This document shows, piece by piece, positions 50,198 through 58,479 of a DNA stretch of 64,000 bases. Source of the DNA: Mycolicibacterium sphagni (lineage in GTDB: Bacteria; Actinomycetota; Actinomycetes; Mycobacteriales; Mycobacteriaceae); the NCBI RefSeq assembly GCF_013337765.1, contig NZ_VBSB01000012.1, positions 212,928 to 276,927 of the forward strand, written 5' to 3'. The position numbers and the translations under genes are program-made. The notes beneath the pieces were generated by a model. The model saw only the letters and a list, made by a program, of their open reading frames with translations, ran no database searches and was not told where the DNA came from. The number at the start of each line of letters is the position of its first letter. Within the stretch, counting starts at the first letter, position 1.

Positions 50198-51628
50198 ATG
50201 ACGGAGAGATGGAACGCAGGGGTCATTCCCTATGCAGAGATGGGTTACTGGCAGCCGGACTATGAGCCGAAGGACTCTGATGTCCTGTGCGCATTTCGGA
50301 TCACCCCGCAAGACGGTGTGCCACCCGAGGAGGCGGGCGCCGCTGTGGCGGGCGAGTCCAGCACCGCCACCTGGACGGTGGTGTGGACCGACCGGCTGAC
50401 GACATTCGAGCACTATCAGGCCAAGTGTTACCGGGTCGACGCGGTGCCGGGCACCCCAGGGCAGTGGATCGCCTGGATCGCCTATGACCTCGACCTGTTC
50501 GAGGAAGGCTCGATCGCCAACCTCACCAGCTCTATCATCGGCAACGTCTTCGGTTTCAAGCCGCTCAAGGCCTTGCGCCTCGAGGACATGCGGATTCCCA
50601 CCCAGTACGTCAAGACATTCCAGGGTCCCGCACACGGGATCGTCATGGAACGTGAGCAGCTGGGCAAGTTCGGCCGCCCGCTGCTGGGAGCGACCACCAA
50701 GCCCAAACTCGGGCTCTCGGCGCGCAATTACGGCCGCGTGGTCTACGAAGCGCTGCGTGGCGGCCTCGATTTCACCAAGGACGACGAGAACATCAACTCC
50801 CAGCCCTTCATGCGCTGGCGGGACCGGTTCCTGTATTGCATGGAGGCGGTCAACCGCGCCCAGGCGGCGACCGGCGAGATCAAGGGCCACTACCTCAACA
50901 TCACCGCCGGCACCATGGAGGAGATGTATCAGCGGGCCGATTTCGCCGCCGAGCTGGGCTCGGCGGTCGTGATGATCGATCTCACCATCGGTTATACGGC
51001 GATCCAGTCGATGGCGAAGTGGGCTCGGGACAACAGCGTGATCCTGCACCTGCACCGCGCCGGCCACGGCACGTACACCCGGCAGAAGTCGCACGGTGTG
51101 AGCTTCCGAGTGATATCGAAATGGATGCGGTTGGCCGGTGTCGACCACATCCATGCCGGCACCGTCGTGGGCAAGCTGGAAGGCGACCCCAACACCACCG
51201 CCGGCTTCTATGACACCCTGCGCCTGGATCACATTGATGCCGATCCGATCAAGGGCCTTTTCTTCGACCAGGATTGGGCGTCCATGCCGGGTGTCATGCC
51301 GGTGGCGTCCGGCGGCATCCACGCCGGCCAGATGCACCAGCTCCTCCACTACCTCGGTGAGGATGTCGTGCTGCAGTTCGGCGGCGGCACGATCGGGCAC
51401 CCGATGGGGATCTCGGCGGGCGCCGAAGCCAACCGGGTGGCGCTGGAGGCGATGATCAAGGCGCGCAACGAAGGTCGCGACTTCTACAAGGAGGGCCCGG
51501 AGATTCTCAAGAAGGCCGCCGCCCGCAACCGCGCACTCGATACCGCCCTGGCGACCTGGGGCGACATCAGCTTCAACTACGAATCCACCGACACCCCCGA
51601 CGTCGTCGCCACACCGACGAGTATCTGA
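50198..51628 (+). CDS. cbbL: Form I RubisCO large subunit (red-type lineage)
   Basis: The 476-aa protein fixes CO2 onto ribulose 1,5-bisphosphate. Active-site motifs are complete: GATTKPKLGLS (Lys168), GGLDFTKDDENINSQPF with the carbamylated Lys194 and metal ligands Asp196/Glu197, HLHRAGHGTYTR, the mobile loop 6 in VVGKLEGDP, and the phosphate-binding ASGGIH and GGGTIGHP. Sequence character and the paired CbbX point to the red-type (IC/IE-like) actinobacterial branch rather than form II or RubisCO-like proteins. It begins a cbbL-cbbS-cbbX-cbbR operon with 10-base or shorter gaps. Confidence 0.96.
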   Translation: MTERWNAGVIPYAEMGYWQPDYEPKDSDVLCAFRITPQDGVPPEEAGAAVAGESSTATWTVVWTDRLTTFEHYQAKCYRVDAVPGTPGQWIAWIAYDLDLFEEGSIANLTSSIIGNVFGFKPLKALRLEDMRIPTQYVKTFQGPAHGIVMEREQLGKFGRPLLGATTKPKLGLSARNYGRVVYEALRGGLDFTKDDENINSQPFMRWRDRFLYCMEAVNRAQAATGEIKGHYLNITAGTMEEMYQRADFAAELGSAVVMIDLTIGYTAIQSMAKWARDNSVILHLHRAGHGTYTRQKSHGVSFRVISKWMRLAGVDHIHAGTVVGKLEGDPNTTAGFYDTLRLDHIDADPIKGLFFDQDWASMPGVMPVASGGIHAGQMHQLLHYLGEDVVLQFGGGTIGHPMGISAGAEANRVALEAMIKARNEGRDFYKEGPEILKKAAARNRALDTALATWGDISFNYESTDTPDVVATPTSI

Positions 51629-51638
51629 GGAGATGAGC

Positions 51639-52067
51639 ATGCGAATCACCCAGGGCACCTTCTCTTATCTGCCCGACTTCACCGACGAGGAGATCACCGC
51701 GCAGATCGACTACGCGCTCAATCACAGCTGGCCACTGTCGGTGGAGTTCACCGACGACCCGCACCCGCGCAATATCTATTGGGAGATGTGGGGGCTGCCG
51801 ATGTTCGACCTCGTCGACGCGGCTGGGGTCCTGATGGAGGTGAACGCCTGCCGGGCGGCCTACCCGAATCACTACATCCGGCTCAACGCCTACGACGCAA
51901 GCCTCGGTCGGCAGACCACCGCGCTGTCCTTCATCGTGAACCGGCCAGAGGACGAGCCCGGCTTCCGGCTCGAGCGTGCCGAACGCGGCAACCGCACGAT
52001 CGGCTACACCACGCACGCCTACGCTGTCGACCGCCCGGCCGGCGACCGGTATCCCGGCGGCGAGTGA
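51639..52067 (+). CDS. cbbS: RubisCO small subunit
   Basis: The 142-aa product has the standard small-subunit order: ITQGTFSYLPDFTDEEITAQ, EFTDDPHPRNIYWEMWGLPMFD and VNACRAAYPNHYIRLNAYDAS, with the C-terminal extension expected of red-type small subunits, which forms a central beta-barrel in the holoenzyme. ATG 51639 is chosen because GAGGAG is six bases before it; ATG 51633 abuts that site. It follows cbbL by ten bases and is needed for the L8S8 complex. Confidence 0.95.
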   Translation: MRITQGTFSYLPDFTDEEITAQIDYALNHSWPLSVEFTDDPHPRNIYWEMWGLPMFDLVDAAGVLMEVNACRAAYPNHYIRLNAYDASLGRQTTALSFIVNRPEDEPGFRLERAERGNRTIGYTTHAYAVDRPAGDRYPGGE

Positions 52068-52074
52068 GGCGACG

Positions 52075-53037
52075 GTGACCGCAGCCGCCACTCCACGGGT
52101 GTCGTTCGGATTCCGGCCCGGTGACGTGGAGCCCGAGGTGCTGCTACCGCCCGACGCCGTCGTGGATCTTGCTGTCGCCCGCAATGATTCGGGCATCGAC
52201 GACGTACTCGACCGGCTCGACGCCGAGCTGGTGGGCCTCGAGCCGGTCAAGACGCGGATCGCCGAGATCGCCGCGCTGCTGCTCGTCGACCGGATGCGGG
52301 CCCGGTTCGGTATCGATGCGGTGCAGCCAACTCTGCACATGTGCTTCACCGGCAATCCGGGTACCGGCAAGACCACGGTGGCGCTGCGGATGGCCGACCT
52401 GTTGCACCGGCTGGGCTACCTGCGCCGCGGTCACCTGGTCAGCGTCACGCGCGATGACCTGGTGGGAGAGTACGTCGGGCACACCGCGCCCAAGACCAAG
52501 GAGGTCATCAAACGGGCGATGGGTGGCGTGCTGTTCATCGACGAGGCCTACTACCTGTACAAGGTCGAGAACGAGCGGGACTACGGCTCCGAGGCGATCG
52601 AAATCCTGTTGCAAGTCATGGAGAACAACCGCGACGACCTCGTGGTGATCCTGGCCGGCTACGCCGACAAGATGGACCAGTTCTTCTCGGCCAACCCCGG
52701 TATGCAGAGCCGGATTGCCCACCACATCTCGTTCCCGGACTACACGGTCGGTGAGCTCGGGCAGATCGCCGGATTGATGAGCGAAGCGATGGGATACCGG
52801 TTCTCGGAGGAGGCCGCTTCAGTGTTCGGCGACTATCTGCGCCGGCGAGTGGACCAGCCGTGGTTCGCCAATGCCCGCAGCGTGCGCAATGCGCTGGAGA
52901 GGGCGCGCCTTCGACACGCGCGGCGGTTGTTGGCCGAGCCTGGGACCGTCGGCCTGGCAGAGTTGTCGACGATCGAACCCGCGGACCTGTTGAGCAGCCG
53001 GGTGTTCGGCGAACCGCCAAGTGAGGAGCCGCAATGA
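52075..53037 (+). CDS. cbbX: Red-type RubisCO activase CbbX
   Basis: The 320-aa AAA+ protein releases inhibitory sugar phosphates from RubisCO by pulling on the large-subunit C-terminus. It has Walker A FTGNPGTGKTTV (about residue 91), the pore loop GEYVGHTAPKT (131-141), Walker B GGVLFIDEAYYLY and a sensor/arginine region NPGMQSRIAHH. The start GTG 52075 lies seven bases after the cbbS stop. Its ATGA overlap with the LysR gene shows tight coupling. CbbX occurs with form IC/ID-like RubisCO, supporting the large-subunit assignment. Confidence 0.95.
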   Translation: MTAAATPRVSFGFRPGDVEPEVLLPPDAVVDLAVARNDSGIDDVLDRLDAELVGLEPVKTRIAEIAALLLVDRMRARFGIDAVQPTLHMCFTGNPGTGKTTVALRMADLLHRLGYLRRGHLVSVTRDDLVGEYVGHTAPKTKEVIKRAMGGVLFIDEAYYLYKVENERDYGSEAIEILLQVMENNRDDLVVILAGYADKMDQFFSANPGMQSRIAHHISFPDYTVGELGQIAGLMSEAMGYRFSEEAASVFGDYLRRRVDQPWFANARSVRNALERARLRHARRLLAEPGTVGLAELSTIEPADLLSSRVFGEPPSEEPQ

Positions 53038-53939
53038 CAACGAAGGCCAGGTTGCGTGCACTCGTCGAACTTGCCGACACCGGATCGGTCCGGGGCGCCG
53101 CTGAACGGCTGGTGGTGACCGAATCCTCGATCTCGTCGGCGGTACGTGCGCTCTCGGCGGAGATCGGTATTGCGCTGCTCGATCGAGACGGCAGGGGTGT
53201 CAAGCTCACCGCCGCCGGGCAGCGCTACGTCGAGTACGCCCGCCGAATTCTCGGCCTGCACGACGAGGCCATTCTGGCCGCACGTGGCGAGGCCGATCCC
53301 GAGAACGGCTCGGTGCGGTTGGCCGCCGTGACGACGGCGGGCGAGCTGTTGATCCCGGCGGCGCTGGCATCCTTCCGGGCCAAGTACCCCGGCGTGGTGC
53401 TGCACCTGGAGGTGGCCTCTCGCAATGCGGTGTGGCCGATGCTGGCGCGCCACGAGGTGGACCTGGTGGTGGCCGGGCGCCCGCCCGACGACCTTCGCAA
53501 GAAGACCAGGGTGCGCGCCGTCAGCCCCAACACGCTGGTTGTCATCGGACCGCCCACTGCGGCAATCGATTTCGAGCCCTCGTCGGCGACGTGGCTGCTG
53601 CGTGAACCGGGCTCGGGTACTCGCGCGGCCACCACGGCGCTGCTGGACGACCTCGACGTCAGTCCGCCGCTGCTGGTGCTCGGCTCCCACGGGGCGGTGG
53701 TCGCCGCGGCCGTGGCGGGCCTCGGCGTCACACTGGTGTCCCGGCAGGCGGTGCAAGTCCAATTGGACAGCGGTGCCCTGGTGGAGATTCCGGTGCCGGG
53801 CACGCCATTGAAGCGGCCTTGGCATCTGGTCAGCCAGATCGCCCCGACCATGTCGACGGAGCTGCTGGTCAAACATCTGGTTGGACATCGGGAACTGGGC
53901 TGGCGCTCGATCAGTGCCGTTCGCAGCGCCGCCTCCTGA
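53034..53939 (+). CDS. cbbR: LysR-family regulator CbbR
   Basis: The 301-aa protein has an N-terminal LysR winged helix (TTKARLRALVELADTGSVRGAAERLVVTES, residues 1-60) and a substrate-binding domain beginning near residue 90 (GSVRLAAVTTAGELLIPAAL). CbbR regulators activate cbb operons in response to RuBP or other cycle metabolites. Here the gene is downstream and co-directional with cbbLSX, overlapping cbbX by four bases, whereas CbbR is usually divergent; expression would make a positive feedback loop. The dyad at 50121 is a possible target. Confidence 0.85.
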   Translation: MTTKARLRALVELADTGSVRGAAERLVVTESSISSAVRALSAEIGIALLDRDGRGVKLTAAGQRYVEYARRILGLHDEAILAARGEADPENGSVRLAAVTTAGELLIPAALASFRAKYPGVVLHLEVASRNAVWPMLARHEVDLVVAGRPPDDLRKKTRVRAVSPNTLVVIGPPTAAIDFEPSSATWLLREPGSGTRAATTALLDDLDVSPPLLVLGSHGAVVAAAVAGLGVTLVSRQAVQVQLDSGALVEIPVPGTPLKRPWHLVSQIAPTMSTELLVKHLVGHRELGWRSISAVRSAAS

Positions 53940-53958
53940 TCGGCGCGCACCCGATCAC

Positions 53959-55020
53959 TCAGCGCCGCAGCGTTTCCGATGGTGCTTCACCCCAGCGCTT
54001 GCGGTATTCGACCGCGAAACTGCCAAGGTGGTGAAAGCCCCAGCGTTCCGCCACTTGAGTGACGGTCACTCCGTCTGAGGGCAGGGCGTCGGTCAGCTCT
54101 TCGTGCACCCGCTCCAGCCGGCGTTCCCGCACGAAGTTCATCGGGCTCATCCCGAGCTCTTCGCGGAACCCCTGCTGGATTGAGCGCACGCTCATGTGCA
54201 CAGCCTTGGCGATACAGTCCATCGTGATGCGCTCGGCCAGGTGGTTGTCGATGTAGTTCATCGCGTTCTGCACCACGGCCCGGCGCTGATCGGAAGGCGG
54301 TGGGGCGAGGAATTCTTCGTGGTAGTTCGACGGCTGCAACTGCAGCAGGCTGCTCATGACGAGTTCTTCGACCGCGCCGATTCCCTGGCCTCGCTGAATC
54401 AGGGAGCCCTCGTGGAACACCTCGGTATGGATCAGCTGCACCGCTGCGTGCCAGCGCATCGCGGCTTCGCTGGCCATGTCGAACTCCGGCTGAAAGACCA
54501 ACGGGTGCTTGAGGCTACGGCCGAGCAGACGGGTCAGGTGCGCAACCATCGCGCGTTCTTCGACGCGGATGATGAGCTGCGGTGAGTCGTGGTCGAATGC
54601 CATCCGCAGCGACACCCCTGGACTTGTCACCGCAGACCGAATTGTGTTGGCCTCGAAGGTATGTCCGCGGTGTTCGATGATGGCACGTCCGTTCATCGGC
54701 ATGTGCACCCCGAAGTACGGGCCGAGCGTGGGGATATCGATCGCTGCCGCGACATGGACGTCGAGGTAGAGCAGGCTGACGTTGCGCAGGCGCACTCCGT
54801 GCATCGTCGCAGCAAACCCGCTGACCTCGTTTGTGCCGACGGTGAGGTTCAGCGGCCCGAGTGTCTTGGCGATCAGCCGAGAGGCCTCCGGCACATCCTC
54901 GGTGTAGAAGATCTCATTGTTGGCCAGCGCCGGCGGCACACCGCGTGAGCGGACTTTGCGGCGCACCGGGTTGCTGGTGCGGCGGACATCGATATAGCCG
55001 AGGCGGGTGAGTCGCGACAT
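53959..55020 (-). CDS. AraC-family regulator, divergent from the huc operon
   Basis: The 353-aa protein has an N-terminal AraC-binding-like domain (about residues 25-225) and a C-terminal double helix-turn-helix (NYIDNHLAERITMDCIAKAVHM, then VTQVAERWGFHHLGSFAVEYRKRWGEAPSETL). It lies 226 bases from hucM on the opposite strand and converges on cbbR, so it may regulate the hydrogenase operon, or act on something else entirely. ATG 55020 is preferred; GTG 55026 is possible. Ligand unknown. Confidence 0.85.
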   Translation of the reverse strand: MSRLTRLGYIDVRRTSNPVRRKVRSRGVPPALANNEIFYTEDVPEASRLIAKTLGPLNLTVGTNEVSGFAATMHGVRLRNVSLLYLDVHVAAAIDIPTLGPYFGVHMPMNGRAIIEHRGHTFEANTIRSAVTSPGVSLRMAFDHDSPQLIIRVEERAMVAHLTRLLGRSLKHPLVFQPEFDMASEAAMRWHAAVQLIHTEVFHEGSLIQRGQGIGAVEELVMSSLLQLQPSNYHEEFLAPPPSDQRRAVVQNAMNYIDNHLAERITMDCIAKAVHMSVRSIQQGFREELGMSPMNFVRERRLERVHEELTDALPSDGVTVTQVAERWGFHHLGSFAVEYRKRWGEAPSETLRR

Positions 55021-55163
55021 CAGCACTGACCACGGATTTGCCGGTCAAATTGTGAAGTTTTTAATAAAGTCTCCGCGGTAATCACGCAAGCCTCCAAGCA
55101 TCCGAGCGCGCACTGGCGCGCTGAACTCTGCGTAATCCTGACAGCTCCTGCGCGAAAGCGATA

Positions 55164-55226
55164 GGCATGGCGGTGATGCCCGACTAGCTTGTGACGGAGG
55201 CCACAGTTGCTGGCGAGGACGCCAGC
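55164..55226 (+). promoter_or_regulatory. huc operon control region: dyad and leader hairpin
   Basis: GGCAT (55164-55168) and ATGCC (55176-55180) form an inverted repeat, followed at 55209-55226 by a perfect 7-bp hairpin (GCTGGCG, loop AGGA, CGCCAGC) that ends ten bases before the Shine-Dalgarno GGGAGG (55236-55241). The first could be a regulator site, the second a transcript-leader structure. Confidence 0.4.
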
Positions 55227-55246
55227 GCAGCGATCGGGAGGTTTGC

Positions 55247-55753
55247 ATGACGGCTAACGGGCAGGCGGTCGCGTTATCGCCCGCGGATCAGATCCGTGAC
55301 CGACTCGATGACCCGAAGGTCGCCGCTTCGCTGAACAACCTGCTCGATCATGCCGACCTGCTGGCCGTTCTGGTCGAAGGTCTGGACGGTTTCGTCCGGC
55401 GTGGCGACCTGATCACCGACTCGCTGACGTCGGCTGTCAACGACTTCAAGAGCGTTTCGGTCGCCGGTGTCGTGCCGGGCGCCGACGCTCTGAAGGGCGT
55501 CGACCTGCAGGGCCTGGCTCAAAGCCTTGCCATGCTTTCGGGTTCGCTCATCGGGGCCGCCCCAGCCCTCAACACGTTGCTGTCTCAACTCGGACCGGCG
55601 TTGGCCGAGGGTCAGGCGGCTGCGGCCGCGGACCCGGGTGGCCCCAGGGGGCTGTTCGGGCTCTGGAAGGTGACCAAAGACCCCGACGTGGCACGCGGCC
55701 TGGGCTACCTGATTCAGGTTGCCCGAGCCTTCGGCCGCCAGGTTGGCCCGTAA
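55247..55753 (+). CDS. hucM: HucM, third subunit of the group 2a hydrogenase (DUF1641-type)
   Basis: This 168-aa protein precedes hucS, as MSMEG_2261 does in M. smegmatis, where HucM forms the stalk of the Huc octamer and conducts quinone to the membrane. It has hydrophobic, helix-forming stretches (SLAMLSGSLIGAAPALNTLLSQLG) and the C-terminal DUF1641 signature TKDPDVARGLGYLIQVARAFG. It has no cofactor motif and no signal peptide. Start ATG 55247 follows GGGAGG with good spacing. A gap of 92 bases, with another Shine-Dalgarno, separates it from hucS. Confidence 0.85.
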   Translation: MTANGQAVALSPADQIRDRLDDPKVAASLNNLLDHADLLAVLVEGLDGFVRRGDLITDSLTSAVNDFKSVSVAGVVPGADALKGVDLQGLAQSLAMLSGSLIGAAPALNTLLSQLGPALAEGQAAAAADPGGPRGLFGLWKVTKDPDVARGLGYLIQVARAFGRQVGP

Positions 55754-55845
55754 TGCCCCCGCGGTTCTGACGCAATATCGCACAATCATTTCAGCCCAAC
55801 GAATTTCGGCCGCGCCCTCGGTCGTCATCTGAGAGGAGTTCTTGT

Positions 55846-56817
55846 ATGGCTTCCGTACTTTGGTTACAGGGAGGGGCATGTAGTGGCAACACCATGTCGT
55901 TCCTCAACGCGGAGGAACCCAACGTCGTCGACCTCATCGTCGACTTCGGTCTGGATTTGCTCTGGCACCCGTCGCTCGGCCTGGAGCTCGGCGCCAACGC
56001 GCAGAAAGTCTTCTGGGACTGCGCCAAGGGGGAGCGTCCGCTGGACATCTTCGTCTTCGAGGGCAGCGTCATCGAAGCCCCCAACGGCACCGGCCGAATG
56101 GACATCTTCGCCGACCGGCCGATGAAGGACTGGGTCACCGACCTGGCCGGCGCTGCGCAGATCGTCGTCGCAATCGGTGACTGTGCCTGCTGGGGTGGCA
56201 TCCCGGCGATGGAACCCAACCCGTCGGCATCGACCGGCCTGCAGTTCCACAAGCGGGACAAGGGCGGATTCCTCGGCCCGGACTTCCGCTCCAAGATGGG
56301 ACTGCCGGTCATCAACATTCCCGGTTGCCCGGCGCACCCGGACTGGATCACCCAGATCATCGTCGCGCTGGCGACGGGGCGTGCCGGTGACATCGCGCTG
56401 GACGAGCTGCACCGACCGGAGACGTTCTTCAAGACGTTCACCCAAACCGGTTGCACGCGTGTGCAGTTCTTCGAGTACAAGCAATCGACGATGTCCTTCG
56501 GTGAGGGCACCCGGACTGGATGCCTATTCTACGAATTCGGCTGCCGTGGTCCCATGACGCACTCGCCGTGCAACCGCATCCTGTGGAACCGGCAGTCCTC
56601 GAAGACCCGCGCCGGCATGCCGTGCCTGGGCTGTACCGAGCCGGAGTTCCCGCACTTCGATCTCGCGCCGGGAACGCTGTTCAAGACCCAGAAGGTTGGC
56701 GGAGTGATCCCCAGGGAAGTGCCCGAGGGATCTGACCATTTGACGTACATGGCACATGCGGCCGCCGCTCGCATTGCGGCGCCGCAATGGTCCAAAGAAG
56801 ACATGTTCGTCGTCTAG
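55846..56817 (+). CDS. hucS: Group 2a [NiFe] hydrogenase small subunit HucS
   Basis: The 323-aa protein carries the electron-transfer Fe-S clusters. It starts ASVLWLQGGACSGNT, the proximal-cluster motif (Cys12), with later cysteines in GDCACWGG, NIPGCPAHPDW, FGCRGPMTHSPCN and the distal/medial set MPCLGCTEPEFP. There is no twin-arginine signal and no C-terminal membrane helix, so it faces the cytosol, as in Huc. The sequence is close throughout to what I know of M. smegmatis HucS (MSMEG_2262), which oxidises H2 down to sub-atmospheric levels. Start ATG 55846 follows GAGAGGAG. Confidence 0.95.
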   Translation: MASVLWLQGGACSGNTMSFLNAEEPNVVDLIVDFGLDLLWHPSLGLELGANAQKVFWDCAKGERPLDIFVFEGSVIEAPNGTGRMDIFADRPMKDWVTDLAGAAQIVVAIGDCACWGGIPAMEPNPSASTGLQFHKRDKGGFLGPDFRSKMGLPVINIPGCPAHPDWITQIIVALATGRAGDIALDELHRPETFFKTFTQTGCTRVQFFEYKQSTMSFGEGTRTGCLFYEFGCRGPMTHSPCNRILWNRQSSKTRAGMPCLGCTEPEFPHFDLAPGTLFKTQKVGGVIPREVPEGSDHLTYMAHAAAARIAAPQWSKEDMFVV

Positions 56818-56871
56818 CTCGCCGAAACCACCAGCCCTGGTTCAGCTCAATCCTTTTGGAGGACATTTCTC

Positions 56872-58479
56872 ATGACCGCGCTAGACCTTTTTGTCAGCCC
56901 ACTGGGCCGTGTCGAGGGTGACCTCGATGTCCGGGTCACCGTCGACGACGGCGTCGTCACCTCGGCGTGGACCGAAGCCGCAATGTTCCGCGGCTTTGAG
57001 ATCATCCTGCGGGGCAAGGACCCGCAGGCCGGTCTTGTGGTGTGTCCCCGGATCTGCGGCATCTGCGGCGGAAGCCATCTCTACAAGTCCGCCTACGCGC
57101 TGGACACCGCGTGGAAGACGCACTTGCCACCGAACGCAACGCTGATCCGCAACATCGCCCAGGCGTGCGAAACGCTGCAGTCGATTCCGCGCTATTTCTA
57201 CGCGCTGTTCGCCATCGACCTGACCAACAAGAACTACGCCAAGTCGAAGATGTACGACGAGGCCGTCCGCCGGTTCGCGCCGTACGTCGGAACCAGTTAC
57301 CAACCGGGCGTTGTGCTTTCGAACAAGCCGGTCGAGGTGTACGCAATCTTCGGCGGGCAGTGGCCGCACTCGAGCTTCATGGTGCCCGGTGGGGTGATGT
57401 GCGCCCCGACGCTGTCGGACGTGACCCGCTCGATCGCGATCCTCGAGCACTGGAAGGACAACTGGCTCGAGGCCAGGTGGCTGGGCTGCAGCGTCGAGCG
57501 GTGGCTGGAGAACAAGACCTGGGAAGACATCTTGGCCTGGGTCGACGAGAACGAGTCCCAGTACAACAGCGACTGCGGGTTCTTCATCCGGTACAGCCTT
57601 GACATCGGTCTGGACAAGTACGGCCAGGGAGTGGGTAACTACATCGCCACCGGCACCTACTTTGATCCGGCGCTGTACGAGAACCCCACCATCGATGGCC
57701 GCAACGCCGCACTCATCGGTCGCGGCGGCATCTACGCCAATGGCCAGTGGCACGAGTTCGACCAGGCCAACGTCCGGGAGGACGTCACGCATTCGTTCTA
57801 CGAAGGGAGCGTCGCGCTGCATCCGTTCGACGGGGAAACCATTCCGGTCGACCCCGAAGACGGTAGGAAGCAGGGCAAGTACAGCTGGGCCAAGTCGCCG
57901 CGCTACGCCGTCGGGGATCTCGGTAACATCCCTTTGGAGGCAGGCCCGCTGGCGCGGCGGATGGCCGCGGCCGGCCCCAACGCCGGCCCGCACCAGGACA
58001 ACGACCCGCTCTTCAACGACATCCACAACAAGATCGGACCCAGCGTGCTGGTGCGCCAGCTTGCCCGGATGCACGAGGCGCCCAAGTACTACCAGTGGGT
58101 CAGGTCGTGGCTCGATCAGATCGACTTGAGGGAAAGCTTCTACACCAAGCCCACCGAGTACGCCGAGGGCAAAGGCTTCGGTTCCACAGAGGCCGCGCGC
58201 GGGTCACTCAGTGACTGGATTGTGCTGGAGGACAACAAGATCAAGAACTATCAGGTGGTCACCCCGACGGCGTGGAACATCGGGCCGCGGGACGGCAACG
58301 AGGTTCTGGGCCCGATCGAGAGGGCGCTGGTCGGCTCGCCGATCGTGGACCCGGACGATCCCGTCGAGCTCGGCCACGTGGCACGCAGCTTCGACTCCTG
58401 CCTCGTGTGCACCGTGCATGCCTACGACGGCAAGACGGGCAAGGAGCTCTCGAAGTTCGTCATAAACGGAATGGTGTGA
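56872..58479 (+). CDS. hucL: Group 2a [NiFe] hydrogenase large subunit HucL
   Basis: The 535-aa catalytic subunit binds the Ni-Fe centre through RICGICGGSH (Cys62, Cys65) and SCLVCTVH (Cys510, Cys513, with His516). The 19 residues after His516 are the expected C-terminal peptide removed by the maturation protease encoded next. The rest matches the huc family, including FFIRYSLDIGLDKYGQGVGN. Start ATG 56872 follows TTGGAGGAC. The stop overlaps a GTG of the protease frame. Group 1 (membrane-bound) and bidirectional hydrogenases do not fit these motifs and this operon. Confidence 0.96.
   Translation: MTALDLFVSPLGRVEGDLDVRVTVDDGVVTSAWTEAAMFRGFEIILRGKDPQAGLVVCPRICGICGGSHLYKSAYALDTAWKTHLPPNATLIRNIAQACETLQSIPRYFYALFAIDLTNKNYAKSKMYDEAVRRFAPYVGTSYQPGVVLSNKPVEVYAIFGGQWPHSSFMVPGGVMCAPTLSDVTRSIAILEHWKDNWLEARWLGCSVERWLENKTWEDILAWVDENESQYNSDCGFFIRYSLDIGLDKYGQGVGNYIATGTYFDPALYENPTIDGRNAALIGRGGIYANGQWHEFDQANVREDVTHSFYEGSVALHPFDGETIPVDPEDGRKQGKYSWAKSPRYAVGDLGNIPLEAGPLARRMAAAGPNAGPHQDNDPLFNDIHNKIGPSVLVRQLARMHEAPKYYQWVRSWLDQIDLRESFYTKPTEYAEGKGFGSTEAARGSLSDWIVLEDNKIKNYQVVTPTAWNIGPRDGNEVLGPIERALVGSPIVDPDDPVELGHVARSFDSCLVCTVHAYDGKTGKELSKFVINGMV

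Noticed and set aside
50198..51628. RubisCO-like (form IV) or form II protein
   Set aside because: All catalytic residues are present and it is paired with cbbS and cbbX, so it is true form I.
50135..51658. 507-aa open frame antisense to cbbL
   Set aside because: Same kind of shadow; no domain, and it would cover the cbbL promoter.
55846..58479. Group 1h (Hhy) or bidirectional hydrogenase
   Set aside because: The subunit sequences, lack of a Tat signal, the leading HucM gene and the accessory gene order all fit group 2a Huc.
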